Positions 34,609-42,836 of a stretch of 64,000 bases of DNA are shown piece by piece (the stretch's first letter is position 1; every line of letters begins with the position of its first letter). Both the position numbers and the translations under genes were made by a program. The stretch is from Flavobacteriales bacterium (GTDB taxonomy: Bacteria > Bacteroidota > Bacteroidia > Flavobacteriales_E > Vicingaceae): assembly GCA_905339165.1 (NCBI GenBank), contig CAJPFH010000012.1, forward strand, positions 1 to 64,000, read 5' to 3'. The notes below the pieces were generated by a model that worked only from the letters and a program-made list of their open reading frames with translations, searched no databases and had not been told where the DNA came from.

Positions 34609-34724
34609 ATGTCTTTAAACTTACTAAAGGTAAATTAGTTGAAACCTGTAGTGAATGCAATAATTATGAGAATAATTGTCCTAATAAAAATTGTTGCAAA
34701 ATAACTTACAGGAAAGTAGAATAA
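34602..34724 (+). CDS. Short cysteine-rich ORF
   Basis: GTG-started 40-residue frame, first seven bases inside the direct repeat. It encodes VHNVFKLTKGKLVETC and then CNNYENNCPNKNCC; five cysteines in a zinc-ribbon-like arrangement (CxxC, then C and CC). It may be the tail of a gene cut by the rearrangement, or a genuine small protein. No start other than GTG is available. Confidence 0.35.
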   Translation: MHNVFKLTKGKLVETCSECNNYENNCPNKNCCKITYRKVE

Positions 34725-34731
34725 GTATTTT

Positions 34732-34763
34732 TTTGATTTTTTGAAACTTTTTAATTACCTTTG
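34732..34763 (+). promoter_or_regulatory. higBA promoter
   Basis: The -33 box TTTG (34732-34735) and -7 box TACCTTTG (34756-34763) match the Bacteroidota consensus TTTG / TAnnTTTG with a 20-base spacer. The start of transcription would be about 20 bases before the toxin ATG. Confidence 0.7.
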
Positions 34764-34785
34764 GCGTTAGTAACGATTAAGGTAA
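34755..34785. promoter_or_regulatory. HigA-type operator overlapping the promoter
   Basis: A 31-base interrupted palindrome centred on 34770: TTACCTT, tggc, GTTA-G-TAAC, gatt, AAGGTAA. The outer arms of 7 and inner arms of 4 bases are exact. It covers the -7 box, as expected for autorepression by the antitoxin. Confidence 0.65.
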
Positions 34786-34787
34786 CT

Positions 34788-35069
34788 ATGATAAAGTCCT
34801 TTGGTAACAAGGAAACAGAAAAAGTGTGGAATGGGCAGTGGTCTAAAAAACTACCTAATAACATTCAAGAAATTGCCAGAAGGAAACTAAGAATGTTAAA
34901 CAACTCTCAAGACATTCAAGATTTAAAGATACCCCCTTCTAATAAACTTGAAAAGTTAGGAGGAAAACTAAAGAACTTTTATAGCATTAGAATAAATAAA
35001 CAATGGCGAATTATTTTCATTTGGAACAATGGAAATGCTTTTGACACTGAAATAATAGATTATCATTAA
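34788..35069 (+). CDS. higB: HigB toxin (RelE superfamily mRNA interferase)
   Basis: Starting at the ATG at 34788, 93 residues; a TTG at 34761 lies inside the promoter and is rejected. The fold is RelE/HigB-like: NKETEKVWNGQWSKKLP, IARRKLRMLNN, and the C-terminal NFYSIRINKQWRIIFIW strands. HigB proteins cleave mRNA on the ribosome and are neutralised by HigA. The antitoxin gene follows after 11 bases (toxin-first order, typical of higBA). Confidence 0.88.
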   Translation: MIKSFGNKETEKVWNGQWSKKLPNNIQEIARRKLRMLNNSQDIQDLKIPPSNKLEKLGGKLKNFYSIRINKQWRIIFIWNNGNAFDTEIIDYH

Positions 35070-35080
35070 AACAATATATT

Positions 35081-35380
35081 ATGAGTAAATTAAAAAACAT
35101 ACACCCCGGAGAGATTTTACTGGAAGAATTTCTTAAGCCTCTTGAAATATCGGCTTACAGACTTTCAAAAGATACTTTTATTCCTCAAACGAGAATTAGT
35201 GAAATAATTAAACAAAGACGAAGAATTACTGCTGACACAGCATTAAGACTTTCTCGATATTTCGGAAACTCTGCTAAATTCTGGTTGGGGCTTCAAGACG
35301 ACTTTGACATTGAAGAAGAAAGAATCAACAAAAAAGATGAACTTGACAGCATTCAGAAAATAAATAAAAACGCAGCCTAA
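35081..35380 (+). CDS. higA: HigA antitoxin (XRE-family helix-turn-helix)
   Basis: The 99-residue protein begins with NIHPGEILLEEFLKPLEIS, the HigA signature, and has a helix-turn-helix (about 22-70: RLSKDTFIPQTRISEIIKQR, then TADTALRLSRYFGNSAKFWL). The C-terminal 25 residues are charged. It follows the toxin gene by 11 bases and should repress the operon through the 31-base palindrome upstream. Confidence 0.9.
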   Translation: MSKLKNIHPGEILLEEFLKPLEISAYRLSKDTFIPQTRISEIIKQRRRITADTALRLSRYFGNSAKFWLGLQDDFDIEEERINKKDELDSIQKINKNAA

Positions 35381-35381
35381 C

Positions 35382-36245
35382 ATGAATAATTCAAATTCGA
35401 TAAAATATTTCTGCATTATTTTATTGAGCATTGGAAGTTTGCAGTGTTCAGCACAATCAACAATATTATGGCAAATTACTAAACCAAACACTAATGACAC
35501 CTCATACTTAGTAGACACATTCCACCAACTTGGAAATTCGTTTGTTGATTCGTTTCCTGCAATTACTCAATCTTTGTTTCACTCCAACTTAGCCATTTTT
35601 GAATCAATTGATAATTCGGATAGATTACTAATATTATTGAACTCAAGACCTGATAATTTTGAATATAAAAAAACACTTAAAAAATCAGATATTGTTTTTT
35701 TAGAAGAATACTCAAAAAACTGGGCTGTTCATGTCTGCAAACTTCAACCCATTGAATTATTAATAAAACTTCAACAAGAGTATATAAAATCTCATTGTGG
35801 CACTATTAAGCCAAACGACACATTCCAGCATTTTGATAAATATTTAATTCACCTTTCCGAACTTAACGAAATTCCAATTTTAGGTTTAGAAACTGATAGT
35901 ATGCAAACGAAAGATATAAATGAATCTGCCGTAAATTTTGAATGGAAAATAGCAAAAAAGCACATTCATAAAATACTTTCACAAATTCGCAATCCCAAAA
36001 TGAACCACACCATCTGCAAGAATGCCATTGATTATATGACTTTTTCATTTAATTACCAATTTAATATAGCATGTGGAGACAGTAATTTAATAATTAGAAA
36101 TGAAAAGTGGTTGCCAGTTATTATTGATAATATTAATAGTAAAAAAACATTTATTGCCGTAGGATTATTACACTTGTACGGAAACTGTGGTTTAATATCG
36201 AAAATAAGAGAAAATGGTTATAAAATAGAACCATTGAAATTATAA
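35382..36245 (+). CDS. TraB/GumN-family protein
   Basis: The 287-residue exported protein has a signal peptide ending near QCSAQS. The family signature is visible at STILWQITKPNTNDTSYLVD with TFHQLG, and at the end FIAVGLLHLYGNCGLI. TraB/GumN proteins normally have GTxH in the first motif; here it reads DTFH (residues 45-48), while the second-motif histidine (VGLLH) is kept. Members with both motifs resemble Tiki-type metalloproteases, so activity may be altered. It starts 1 base after higA but is unlikely to belong to the toxin-antitoxin unit in function. Confidence 0.78.
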   Translation: MNNSNSIKYFCIILLSIGSLQCSAQSTILWQITKPNTNDTSYLVDTFHQLGNSFVDSFPAITQSLFHSNLAIFESIDNSDRLLILLNSRPDNFEYKKTLKKSDIVFLEEYSKNWAVHVCKLQPIELLIKLQQEYIKSHCGTIKPNDTFQHFDKYLIHLSELNEIPILGLETDSMQTKDINESAVNFEWKIAKKHIHKILSQIRNPKMNHTICKNAIDYMTFSFNYQFNIACGDSNLIIRNEKWLPVIIDNINSKKTFIAVGLLHLYGNCGLISKIRENGYKIEPLKL

Positions 36246-36267
36246 TTATTTTCTAAATGCAACTTCA

Positions 36268-36708
36268 ATGAATAAAATTAATTTCAAAGTAGAATCTGTA
36301 GAGAACCAAAGTGAAGTGATTCGGTTTTTAGATGACATGATTTATGAATACAATTCTAAAAGAATTGGCAAACACGATGGACAACTCTTTACGAGGATTA
36401 TCCGCAATAATAATAATAATAATAATAATAATATAATTGCAGGTATAACGGGATGGACATGGGCTGGAATTAGCGAGATAACTATACTTTGGGTAAATGA
36501 AGATTATAGAGGAAAAGGATTAGGGAAAAAATTATTATCTGTGGCCGAAGATGAGATCATTAATAGAGGATGTTCAACTATTTTTCTACGAAGTTATAGC
36601 TTTCAAGCACCAATTTTTTATTTGAAAAATGGATATGAAATTATCTACATTTTGGATGAATTTCCAAATGGTTTCAAACATTACAATTTAATTAAAAAAA
36701 TAACATAG
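36268..36708 (+). CDS. GNAT acetyltransferase with polyasparagine tract
   Basis: The 146-residue protein has a GNAT fold: ITILWVNEDYRGKGLGKKLL with the acetyl-CoA loop YRGKGLGKK, then CSTIFLRSYSFQAPIFYLKNGYE. Residues 47-55 are nine consecutive asparagines from an AAT microsatellite at 36406-36432. The tract lies in the loop between the first helices and a strand, so length change would be tolerated. The acceptor substrate is unknown. Confidence 0.82.
   Translation: MNKINFKVESVENQSEVIRFLDDMIYEYNSKRIGKHDGQLFTRIIRNNNNNNNNNIIAGITGWTWAGISEITILWVNEDYRGKGLGKKLLSVAEDEIINRGCSTIFLRSYSFQAPIFYLKNGYEIIYILDEFPNGFKHYNLIKKIT
36406..36432 (+). repeat. (AAT)9 microsatellite in coding sequence
   Basis: Nine exact AAT units inside the acetyltransferase gene. 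Because the unit is three bases, length change alters the Asn run without shifting the frame. Confidence 0.95.
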
Positions 36709-37053
36709 CTTGCACCATTTAGATGATGGATATAAAATGTTACTGGTTGTGCTCAAATAGGAATAAGTTATCAATTCATTAATTTTCTGTTTACAGAAGA
36801 ATTCAATTCCCTTTACTAAGAATATTATATTCACAAAGGCTTTAAAAATTTATTGTACATAATATACTTTAATGCTCAAAAACTTATCACAGCAAATGAT
36901 AAAATTAGATTGGATTAAATAGATTTTAATATTTCAAACAATCACAAACACATTTTGTAGTTACAGAATTTCAATAAAACATTATACTTTTAAAAATTAT
37001 TCTTCTTGAATTTCAAGATGTTACGTTTATTTTTAAAAAAACAGACAAATTAT

Positions 37054-37086
37054 TTTGAATTAAATAAAATAATGTTTTTAACTTTG
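37054..37086 (+). promoter_or_regulatory. Promoter of the tetR-led operon
   Basis: The -33 box TTTG (37054-37057) and -7 box TAACTTTG (37079-37086) fit the Bacteroidota consensus with a 21-base spacer, 38 bases before the ATG. Confidence 0.7.
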
Positions 37087-37102
37087 ACCAATCGTTCAGT
37101 CA
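37085..37102. promoter_or_regulatory. TetR-type operator
   Basis: TGACCAATCGTTCAGTCA is an imperfect palindrome (TGAC...GTCA, central CG) similar to the TGACC/GGTCA-type sites of TetR regulators. It overlaps the -7 box and lies just upstream of the tetR gene, so autoregulation is likely. Confidence 0.6.
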
Positions 37103-37123
37103 ATAAAACAAATTAAATAAAAT

Positions 37124-37720
37124 ATGACACCTCTATCAAAAGAACAATTCGAAGTTAGACGCGAAGAAAGTAAGACAAAAATAATTAGTGTGGCACTTAA
37201 ACTATTTTCGAAGAAAGGTTTCGAAAATACATCAATTAGCGACATAGCCAAAGCGGCAAAAATATCGAAAGGTTTAACTTATAATTATTTTAAAAGTAAA
37301 GACGAATTATTAGAAGAAACACTTCTGTTTATTTTGAGCAAAGTTGTAGAAGTGTTAAAAGAAGGAAAAAAAGTTAAAAATCCATACAAGCGTTTGGAGT
37401 TTATGATTAGAACAAATTTTGAATTGGTAAAAAAAGAACCGGATTTCTGGAAAATGTTCATTGTTCTTTCTCTTCAATTAGATAAAAAAAGCAAAGCAGC
37501 GAAAATTCTTAAAGATTACTGGAGTAAACTTTTTGAAAATGCCATTGAAATATTTAAAGAAATGGGCCACAAAAATTATATCGAAATGGCCCATCAGTAC
37601 GGAGCAATGATGGATGGCTTAAGTTTACAGTTTATACTATTAAATGATCCTGCATTTCCATTAGATGAGACCCTTGAAAAGATAATAAAACAATATTGTA
37701 CAAAAAAAAATAAACTATGA
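37124..37720 (+). CDS. TetR/AcrR-family repressor
   Basis: The 198-residue protein has a classical TetR N-terminus: ALKLFSKKGFENTSISDIAK and AAKISKGLTYNYFKSKDELL (helix-turn-helix at about 25-65). The C-terminal ligand domain (75-198) is all-helical. The stop overlaps the next start (ATGA), so it is translationally coupled to the transport operon it probably controls. A TetR-like operator covers its promoter. Confidence 0.9.
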   Translation: MTPLSKEQFEVRREESKTKIISVALKLFSKKGFENTSISDIAKAAKISKGLTYNYFKSKDELLEETLLFILSKVVEVLKEGKKVKNPYKRLEFMIRTNFELVKKEPDFWKMFIVLSLQLDKKSKAAKILKDYWSKLFENAIEIFKEMGHKNYIEMAHQYGAMMDGLSLQFILLNDPAFPLDETLEKIIKQYCTKKNKL

Positions 37721-38469
37721 AAATCACAAAAATTATCTCAACAATTTTTGCTTGCATTTATATAATAAATGCATCTGGGCAAGAAACGGCCTTTGATATT
37801 GTAAAAAAGATGGACGATAAAATAAAAGGCAAAACAACGCAAGCAGAAATTACCGTAAAAATTATTCGTCCAAAATGGGAACGTGAAATGTCTATGAAAC
37901 TTTGGACTAAAAGTTCTGATTATTCAATGGTGTATGTAACCGCCCCTGTTAAGGAAAAAGGACATGCTTTTCTAAAAAGGAAAAAAGAAGTGTGGAATTG
38001 GGTTCCAGGAATTGAAAAGATTATAAAACTCCCACCATCTATGATGTCACAATCATGGATGGGAACAGACTTCACAAATGATGATTTGGTAAAACATTCT
38101 TCCGTACTCAACGATTACACGCACAAACTTTCAGGCGAAACAACAATTTCAGAAAGACTGTGCTATAAAATTACCATGAAACCAAAACCAGATGCTGCAG
38201 TTGTGTGGGGAGAAGTAATATTATTTATTGATAAAAAAAACTATATACAAATGCGAGCTGAATATTATGACGAAGACAATCAATTAGTAAATATTTTAAC
38301 AGGCAGTGATATAAAAATGCTTGGCGGAAAAATGCTTGCTTCGAAAATAGAAATGGTTCCATCAGATAAAAAAGGAAATAAAACTGTATTAATTTATAAT
38401 TCACTTGAATTTGATCAGGAAATAAATGAAACATTTTTTTCTCCTGATAAAATGAAAAACTTGAAATAA
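37717..38469 (+). CDS. LolA-like outer-membrane lipoprotein-sorting protein
   Basis: The 250-residue protein has a signal peptide (1-22, ending NASGQ). The mature protein matches LolA-like sorting proteins with MSMKLWTKSSDYSMVYV, KKEVWNWVPGIEKIIKLPPS and SWMGTDFTNDDL, which line the half-barrel lipid cavity. It is encoded with an ABC transporter of the LolCDE/MacB type and a beta-barrel protein, so it probably carries a lipid or lipoprotein between the membranes. It is not the housekeeping lolA, judged by the TetR-controlled setting. Confidence 0.8.
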   Translation: MKITKIISTIFACIYIINASGQETAFDIVKKMDDKIKGKTTQAEITVKIIRPKWEREMSMKLWTKSSDYSMVYVTAPVKEKGHAFLKRKKEVWNWVPGIEKIIKLPPSMMSQSWMGTDFTNDDLVKHSSVLNDYTHKLSGETTISERLCYKITMKPKPDAAVVWGEVILFIDKKNYIQMRAEYYDEDNQLVNILTGSDIKMLGGKMLASKIEMVPSDKKGNKTVLIYNSLEFDQEINETFFSPDKMKNLK

Positions 38470-38470
38470 T

Positions 38471-39691
38471 ATGATTTACTTAAAACTGGCATGGAAAAAT
38501 ATTTGGCGTAACAAACGCAGGAGCTTTATTACTATTGGCTCTATTTTGTTTGCTGTTTTCTTCGCAGTATTTATGCGATCCATGCAACTTGGTATGTATG
38601 CTAAGATGATTGACTCGGTGGTGCGTTCCTATTACGGATATGTGCAAGTACACGCAAAAGGATATTGGGAAGAACAATCCCTTGATAATTCCTTTGAAAG
38701 AAAATCTGATGATGAAAAGGCGATTTCTTCTTCTGAAAATGTTTTGAATATTATTCCACGCTTAGAGGGATTTGCCTTACTATCAGCAGGCGACAAAGTA
38801 AGAGGTGTTTCATTAAGCGGAATAGTTCCTGACTCTGAAAATGAGCTTTCTGGATTAAAATCAAAAATCGTGAAGGGAACCTACCTCGAAAAAAACTATA
38901 ATGAGGTGGTAATTGGAGAGGGAATTGCCGAACAGCTGAATGTAAAAGTAAACGATACCATTGCTATGATTAGCCAAGGGTACCATGCAGTTTCTGCAAG
39001 TGGAAAGTTTGTTGTAAAAGGCATTGCAAAATTTTCTTCCTCACAAATAAACAATACTGCAGTGTTTGCTCCACTATCTGTTACTCAAGATTTTTACTCA
39101 ACGGGTAATCGTCTTACTTCATACGCACTTCAATTAAAAGAAGGAAGTGATTCAAAATATACCATCGGTAAATTATCAAAAAATACAGATAATAATATCT
39201 ACGAGGTTCTTCCTTGGGAAGAAATGTTACCTGAATTAGTTCAAATTATACAGGCAGATAGTTCGGGTGGAGAAATTATGGTTTTCATACTGTACATGGT
39301 TATCTCATTCGGAATTTTTGGAACCATTCTAATGATGATAGCCGAAAGACAATATGAATTTGGCATTTTACTCTCCATTGGTATGAGTCGTGCTAAATTA
39401 ATACTTGTTCTTTTGCTGGAATCAATCATGATTACTTTAATTGGTGTGTTAAGTGGCATTCTTGTTTCGCGTCCATTTATGTATTATTTCAATGCTCATC
39501 CAATCACTTTAACAGGCAGGGCAGCTGATACCTTACGCAAGTTTGGTTTTGAGCCAGAAATGCCAACACTACTTGATTTCTCTGTACCTCTTACACACGG
39601 AACAGCTGTATTAATGATTGCCATAACATTGTCGTTGTATTCTGTGATTTCAATTTTAAAATTAGATCCCGTAAAAGCGGCTAAAAGATAA
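38471..39691 (+). CDS. ABC transporter permease (FtsX/LolC-type), first copy
   Basis: The 406-residue protein starts LAWKNIWRNKRRSFITIGSI, the typical start of FtsX-type permeases, with one N-terminal transmembrane helix, a large periplasmic MacB-like domain (about 45-260), and three C-terminal helices (about 270-295, 318-345, 380-398). The end LDPVKAAKR is a common FtsX terminus. It pairs with the second permease 5 bases downstream. The two probably form a heterodimer. Confidence 0.88.
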   Translation: MIYLKLAWKNIWRNKRRSFITIGSILFAVFFAVFMRSMQLGMYAKMIDSVVRSYYGYVQVHAKGYWEEQSLDNSFERKSDDEKAISSSENVLNIIPRLEGFALLSAGDKVRGVSLSGIVPDSENELSGLKSKIVKGTYLEKNYNEVVIGEGIAEQLNVKVNDTIAMISQGYHAVSASGKFVVKGIAKFSSSQINNTAVFAPLSVTQDFYSTGNRLTSYALQLKEGSDSKYTIGKLSKNTDNNIYEVLPWEEMLPELVQIIQADSSGGEIMVFILYMVISFGIFGTILMMIAERQYEFGILLSIGMSRAKLILVLLLESIMITLIGVLSGILVSRPFMYYFNAHPITLTGRAADTLRKFGFEPEMPTLLDFSVPLTHGTAVLMIAITLSLYSVISILKLDPVKAAKR

Positions 39692-39695
39692 TATT

Positions 39696-40910
39696 ATGAT
39701 TACAAAAATTGCTTGGAAAAATATCTGGAGAAACAAACTGAGAAGCTCGGTGCTAATTTTCTCTATCTCATTAGGAATATGGGCTGGCTTATTCTTAATG
39801 TCAATGACTACAGGTCTTAATACTCAACGTATCAGTAATGCCATTCATTCTGGACTTGCTCATGTACAGATTCATCATCCAGAGTATATTAAAGAAAATA
39901 ACCCAAAATATTTTATTAACGACACAACGAAAATTTATAAGTCATTAAAAAACACTAAACATGTTGTCAGCTGGTCTGCTCATTCTAACTATACGGGAAT
40001 GGCTGCTTCTCCGACAGGCGGGTTTGGTGTACAAATAACCGGAATCAATCCTAAACGTGAACAAAACACAACCATTATTAGTAAACGAATAACTCAAGGT
40101 TCCTATTTCAAAAGTGAGAAGAAAAATCAAGTAGTGATTGGTGAAAAGCTCGCAAAAAAATTAAAAGTACAATTAAACAATAAGATAGTGCTAACCATTC
40201 AGGATACAGCTAATAATATAATATCGGGTTCATTTAAAATTGTCGGTATTTTTAAAACGGCATCTTCTCGTTTTGATGAATCATCTGTTTTTGTTAACAG
40301 AAAAGATATCGAAATGTTAACCGGAAACAATGCACTAATAAATGAAATTATTGTAATTGCTGATGATATCGAAAATGTTATGGCGATAACACATAGTTTG
40401 TTAATTTCTAATCCTAAAATTAAAGTGAGAACATGGGATGAAATCAGTCCTGAACTGGGTTATGCCAACGAACTGATGACTATTGGTTTGTCAGTTTTTA
40501 TTCTTATTATTATTCTCGCCATGTCATTTGGCATTATAAACACAATGTTGATGGCGGTTTTAGAGAGAAAAAGAGAACTAGGCATGTTGTTATCAGTTGG
40601 CATGAACAAGCAAAAAGTTTTTTCCATGATTTTAGGTGAAACCCTTTTTATTTCTCTCATTGGTGGACCTTCCGGTATAATTGGTGCTTGGTTAACCATT
40701 ATACATTTTAGTAAAAAAGGGATTGATCTTTCTTCCATGGGAAAAGGACTTGACAGTTTGGGAATAGGTAGTGTTATTTATACTAAACTCGATTATAGCA
40801 TGTATTTTATAATTGCCATTATAGTAATATTAACCGCAGTACTTGCTTCTGTTTATCCATCGCTTCGTGCCTTGCGTATGAATCCCGCAGAAGTTGTACG
40901 TCAAAACTAA
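39696..40910 (+). CDS. ABC transporter permease (FtsX/LolE-type), second copy
   Basis: The 404-residue protein has the same plan as the first permease: IAWKNIWRNKLRSSVLIFSI start, periplasmic domain, and C-terminal helices ending RALRMNPAEVVRQN. It is divergent enough from the first copy to make an asymmetric pair, as LolC and LolE. The ATPase gene follows after 5 bases. Confidence 0.88.
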   Translation: MITKIAWKNIWRNKLRSSVLIFSISLGIWAGLFLMSMTTGLNTQRISNAIHSGLAHVQIHHPEYIKENNPKYFINDTTKIYKSLKNTKHVVSWSAHSNYTGMAASPTGGFGVQITGINPKREQNTTIISKRITQGSYFKSEKKNQVVIGEKLAKKLKVQLNNKIVLTIQDTANNIISGSFKIVGIFKTASSRFDESSVFVNRKDIEMLTGNNALINEIIVIADDIENVMAITHSLLISNPKIKVRTWDEISPELGYANELMTIGLSVFILIIILAMSFGIINTMLMAVLERKRELGMLLSVGMNKQKVFSMILGETLFISLIGGPSGIIGAWLTIIHFSKKGIDLSSMGKGLDSLGIGSVIYTKLDYSMYFIIAIIVILTAVLASVYPSLRALRMNPAEVVRQN

Positions 40911-40915
40911 AAATT

Positions 40916-41599
40916 ATGTCTTTAATCATTTCACAAAACCTGTATCGCGTATATAACGCAACTGCCGTTCCGGTAAACGCACTTAACGGTGTAAATCTTA
41001 AAATTGAAGAAGGTGAATTCACCGCCATTGTCGGTCCGTCCGGTTCAGGCAAAACAACACTATTAAATATTCTTGGAGGCTTAGACAGTCCCTCTGGAGG
41101 AACACTCGAAATTGCAGGAAATGATATTTCGAAACTCAACGGTAATCAGTTAATTGATTTCAGGTTAAAAAACATCGGATTCGTTTTCCAAGCTTATAAT
41201 TTAATTCCTGTATTAAGTGCTCGTGAAAATGTAGAGTTCATTATGCTTTTGCAAGGGTGGGAAAAAAAAGAAAGGGAAGACAGAGCTGTTCAACTTTTGG
41301 AAGAAGTTGGATTGAAAGAAAGAATTCATAACAAACCATCCGAATTATCAGGTGGACAACAACAACGTGTTGCTGTTGCAAGAGCTTTGGCATCAAGACC
41401 ACGCTTTGTATTAGCTGATGAGCCAACCGCCAACCTAGACAGCAATTCTACTAATAATCTTTTAGATATTATGAGTATGCTTAACAAAGAAGAGAAAATG
41501 ACTTTCATATTTTCTACTCATGACCAACGTGTTATTGATAGGGCACGCAGAGTAATTACACTTGAAGACGGACAAATAAAATCAGATATCATCAAATAA
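40916..41599 (+). CDS. ABC transporter ATPase (LolD/MacB-type)
   Basis: The 227-residue ATPase has Walker A GPSGSGKTT (about 39-47), the signature LSGGQQQRVAVARAL (about 142-156), Walker B FVLADEPTANLD and the switch His in FSTHDQRV. All active residues are present. It overlaps the barrel gene by one base (TAATG). It energises the two FtsX-type permeases in a mechanotransduction-type cycle. Confidence 0.93.
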   Translation: MSLIISQNLYRVYNATAVPVNALNGVNLKIEEGEFTAIVGPSGSGKTTLLNILGGLDSPSGGTLEIAGNDISKLNGNQLIDFRLKNIGFVFQAYNLIPVLSARENVEFIMLLQGWEKKEREDRAVQLLEEVGLKERIHNKPSELSGGQQQRVAVARALASRPRFVLADEPTANLDSNSTNNLLDIMSMLNKEEKMTFIFSTHDQRVIDRARRVITLEDGQIKSDIIK

Positions 41600-42774
41600 T
41601 GAAATTAGGTTGTTTCATACTCATGTTGTTCTTGGCATGTGATTTATTCGCTCAGGACGATACGCTAAAAGAGGCTCCAAAAGAGAGCAATTTGAAGTTG
41701 AATGGCTATGTAAAAAAGTTACATGGAATTTTTCTTTATCCAGATGAAAATTCCTTACAGTGGGCATTGGTGCATAATCGATTAAATTCAAAATGGAATC
41801 CATCATCAAATTTTTCTACAGTGCTTGAAATTCGTAATCGTATCTTATATGGAGAAAATGTGAAAAATGGAATGTACAATAGCAAATTACTTGATCGAGA
41901 TAATGGAGCTGCAGATCTAACCTTTTTGCCTTTTGATACAAAATCTGCAAAGATGGTTACTTCGGTTGAAAGATTTTGGGCTAGGTATACTATTAAAAAC
42001 ACTGAAATTACATTGGGACGACAAAGAATTAACTGGGGAGTAAATCTAGTATGGAATCCTAATGATATTTTCAACACTTATTCTTTTATTGATTTTGATT
42101 ACGAAGAAAGAACAGGTTCCGATGCAATAAGATTAAAAATTGGTGCCGGAGAAATGTCGGCATTAGAGCTTGCTGCTAAACCCGGGAAAAATAAAAACGA
42201 TGATGTATATGCATTTATGTATAAAATGAACAAAGCAGGATTTGATTTTCAACTCTTATTTGGTTTATATGAAAAGGATGCTAGCGTTGGAACCGGATGG
42301 GCTGGTAATATTGGCAAAATTGGATTCAAAGGAGAAGCTACTTATTTTCACGAAGCCCAAAATTTTTCTGATACCTGCGGAATGATAAACGCAACTACCG
42401 AGTTTGATTATACAATTGTGGGTAAAGTATATGTTAATGCCTCCTACCTTTTCAATAGTGAGGGCTTAACAACGCCTGATGTAGCCGCTTCATCACAGTT
42501 GGTAACTAACGGCAATGTTACTGCAAAATTTTTAAGTCCTTCCATGCATTCCGCATTTTTGCAAATAAAAAGCATTTCGAGTCCAGTTTTTTCAACTGGC
42601 ATTTCGGGTATCTATTTTTTTGAAATGAATGGACTGTATCTATTTCCTTCCTTATCCTATTCAATTAACGACAGATGGGAAGCCTCCATTTTTCTTCAAA
42701 GCTATTGGTTAAAGGAAAAGGAGATGGAAAATAAAATGAACAACCTTTTAATTCGAATTAAATGCTCTTTCTGA
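41599..42774 (+). CDS. Outer-membrane beta-barrel protein
   Basis: The 391-residue protein has a signal peptide (1-19, ending DLFAQ). The mature region is a series of amphipathic strands with ITLGRQRINWG and a terminal aromatic-ended strand LLIRIKCSF, typical of outer-membrane porins. The NWGVNLVWNPNDIFN segment resembles DUF1302/alginate-export-like barrels. It is translationally coupled to the ATPase and likely to be the outer-membrane receiver of the LolA-like cargo. Confidence 0.75.
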   Translation: MKLGCFILMLFLACDLFAQDDTLKEAPKESNLKLNGYVKKLHGIFLYPDENSLQWALVHNRLNSKWNPSSNFSTVLEIRNRILYGENVKNGMYNSKLLDRDNGAADLTFLPFDTKSAKMVTSVERFWARYTIKNTEITLGRQRINWGVNLVWNPNDIFNTYSFIDFDYEERTGSDAIRLKIGAGEMSALELAAKPGKNKNDDVYAFMYKMNKAGFDFQLLFGLYEKDASVGTGWAGNIGKIGFKGEATYFHEAQNFSDTCGMINATTEFDYTIVGKVYVNASYLFNSEGLTTPDVAASSQLVTNGNVTAKFLSPSMHSAFLQIKSISSPVFSTGISGIYFFEMNGLYLFPSLSYSINDRWEASIFLQSYWLKEKEMENKMNNLLIRIKCSF

Positions 42775-42836
42775 AAAGGGTAGTAAAGTAGTTTAAATAA
42801 CAATATGTTGAATAGAAATAATTAAAAATAAAAATC

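Larger units (their letters stand above)
36709..37123. other. Intergenic region, 415 bp, tetR promoter
   Basis: Very AT-rich, no credible ORF. The only features I see are the promoter and operator-like sites just before the TetR gene, listed separately. It marks the break between the accessory block and the TetR-led operon. Confidence 0.6.
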
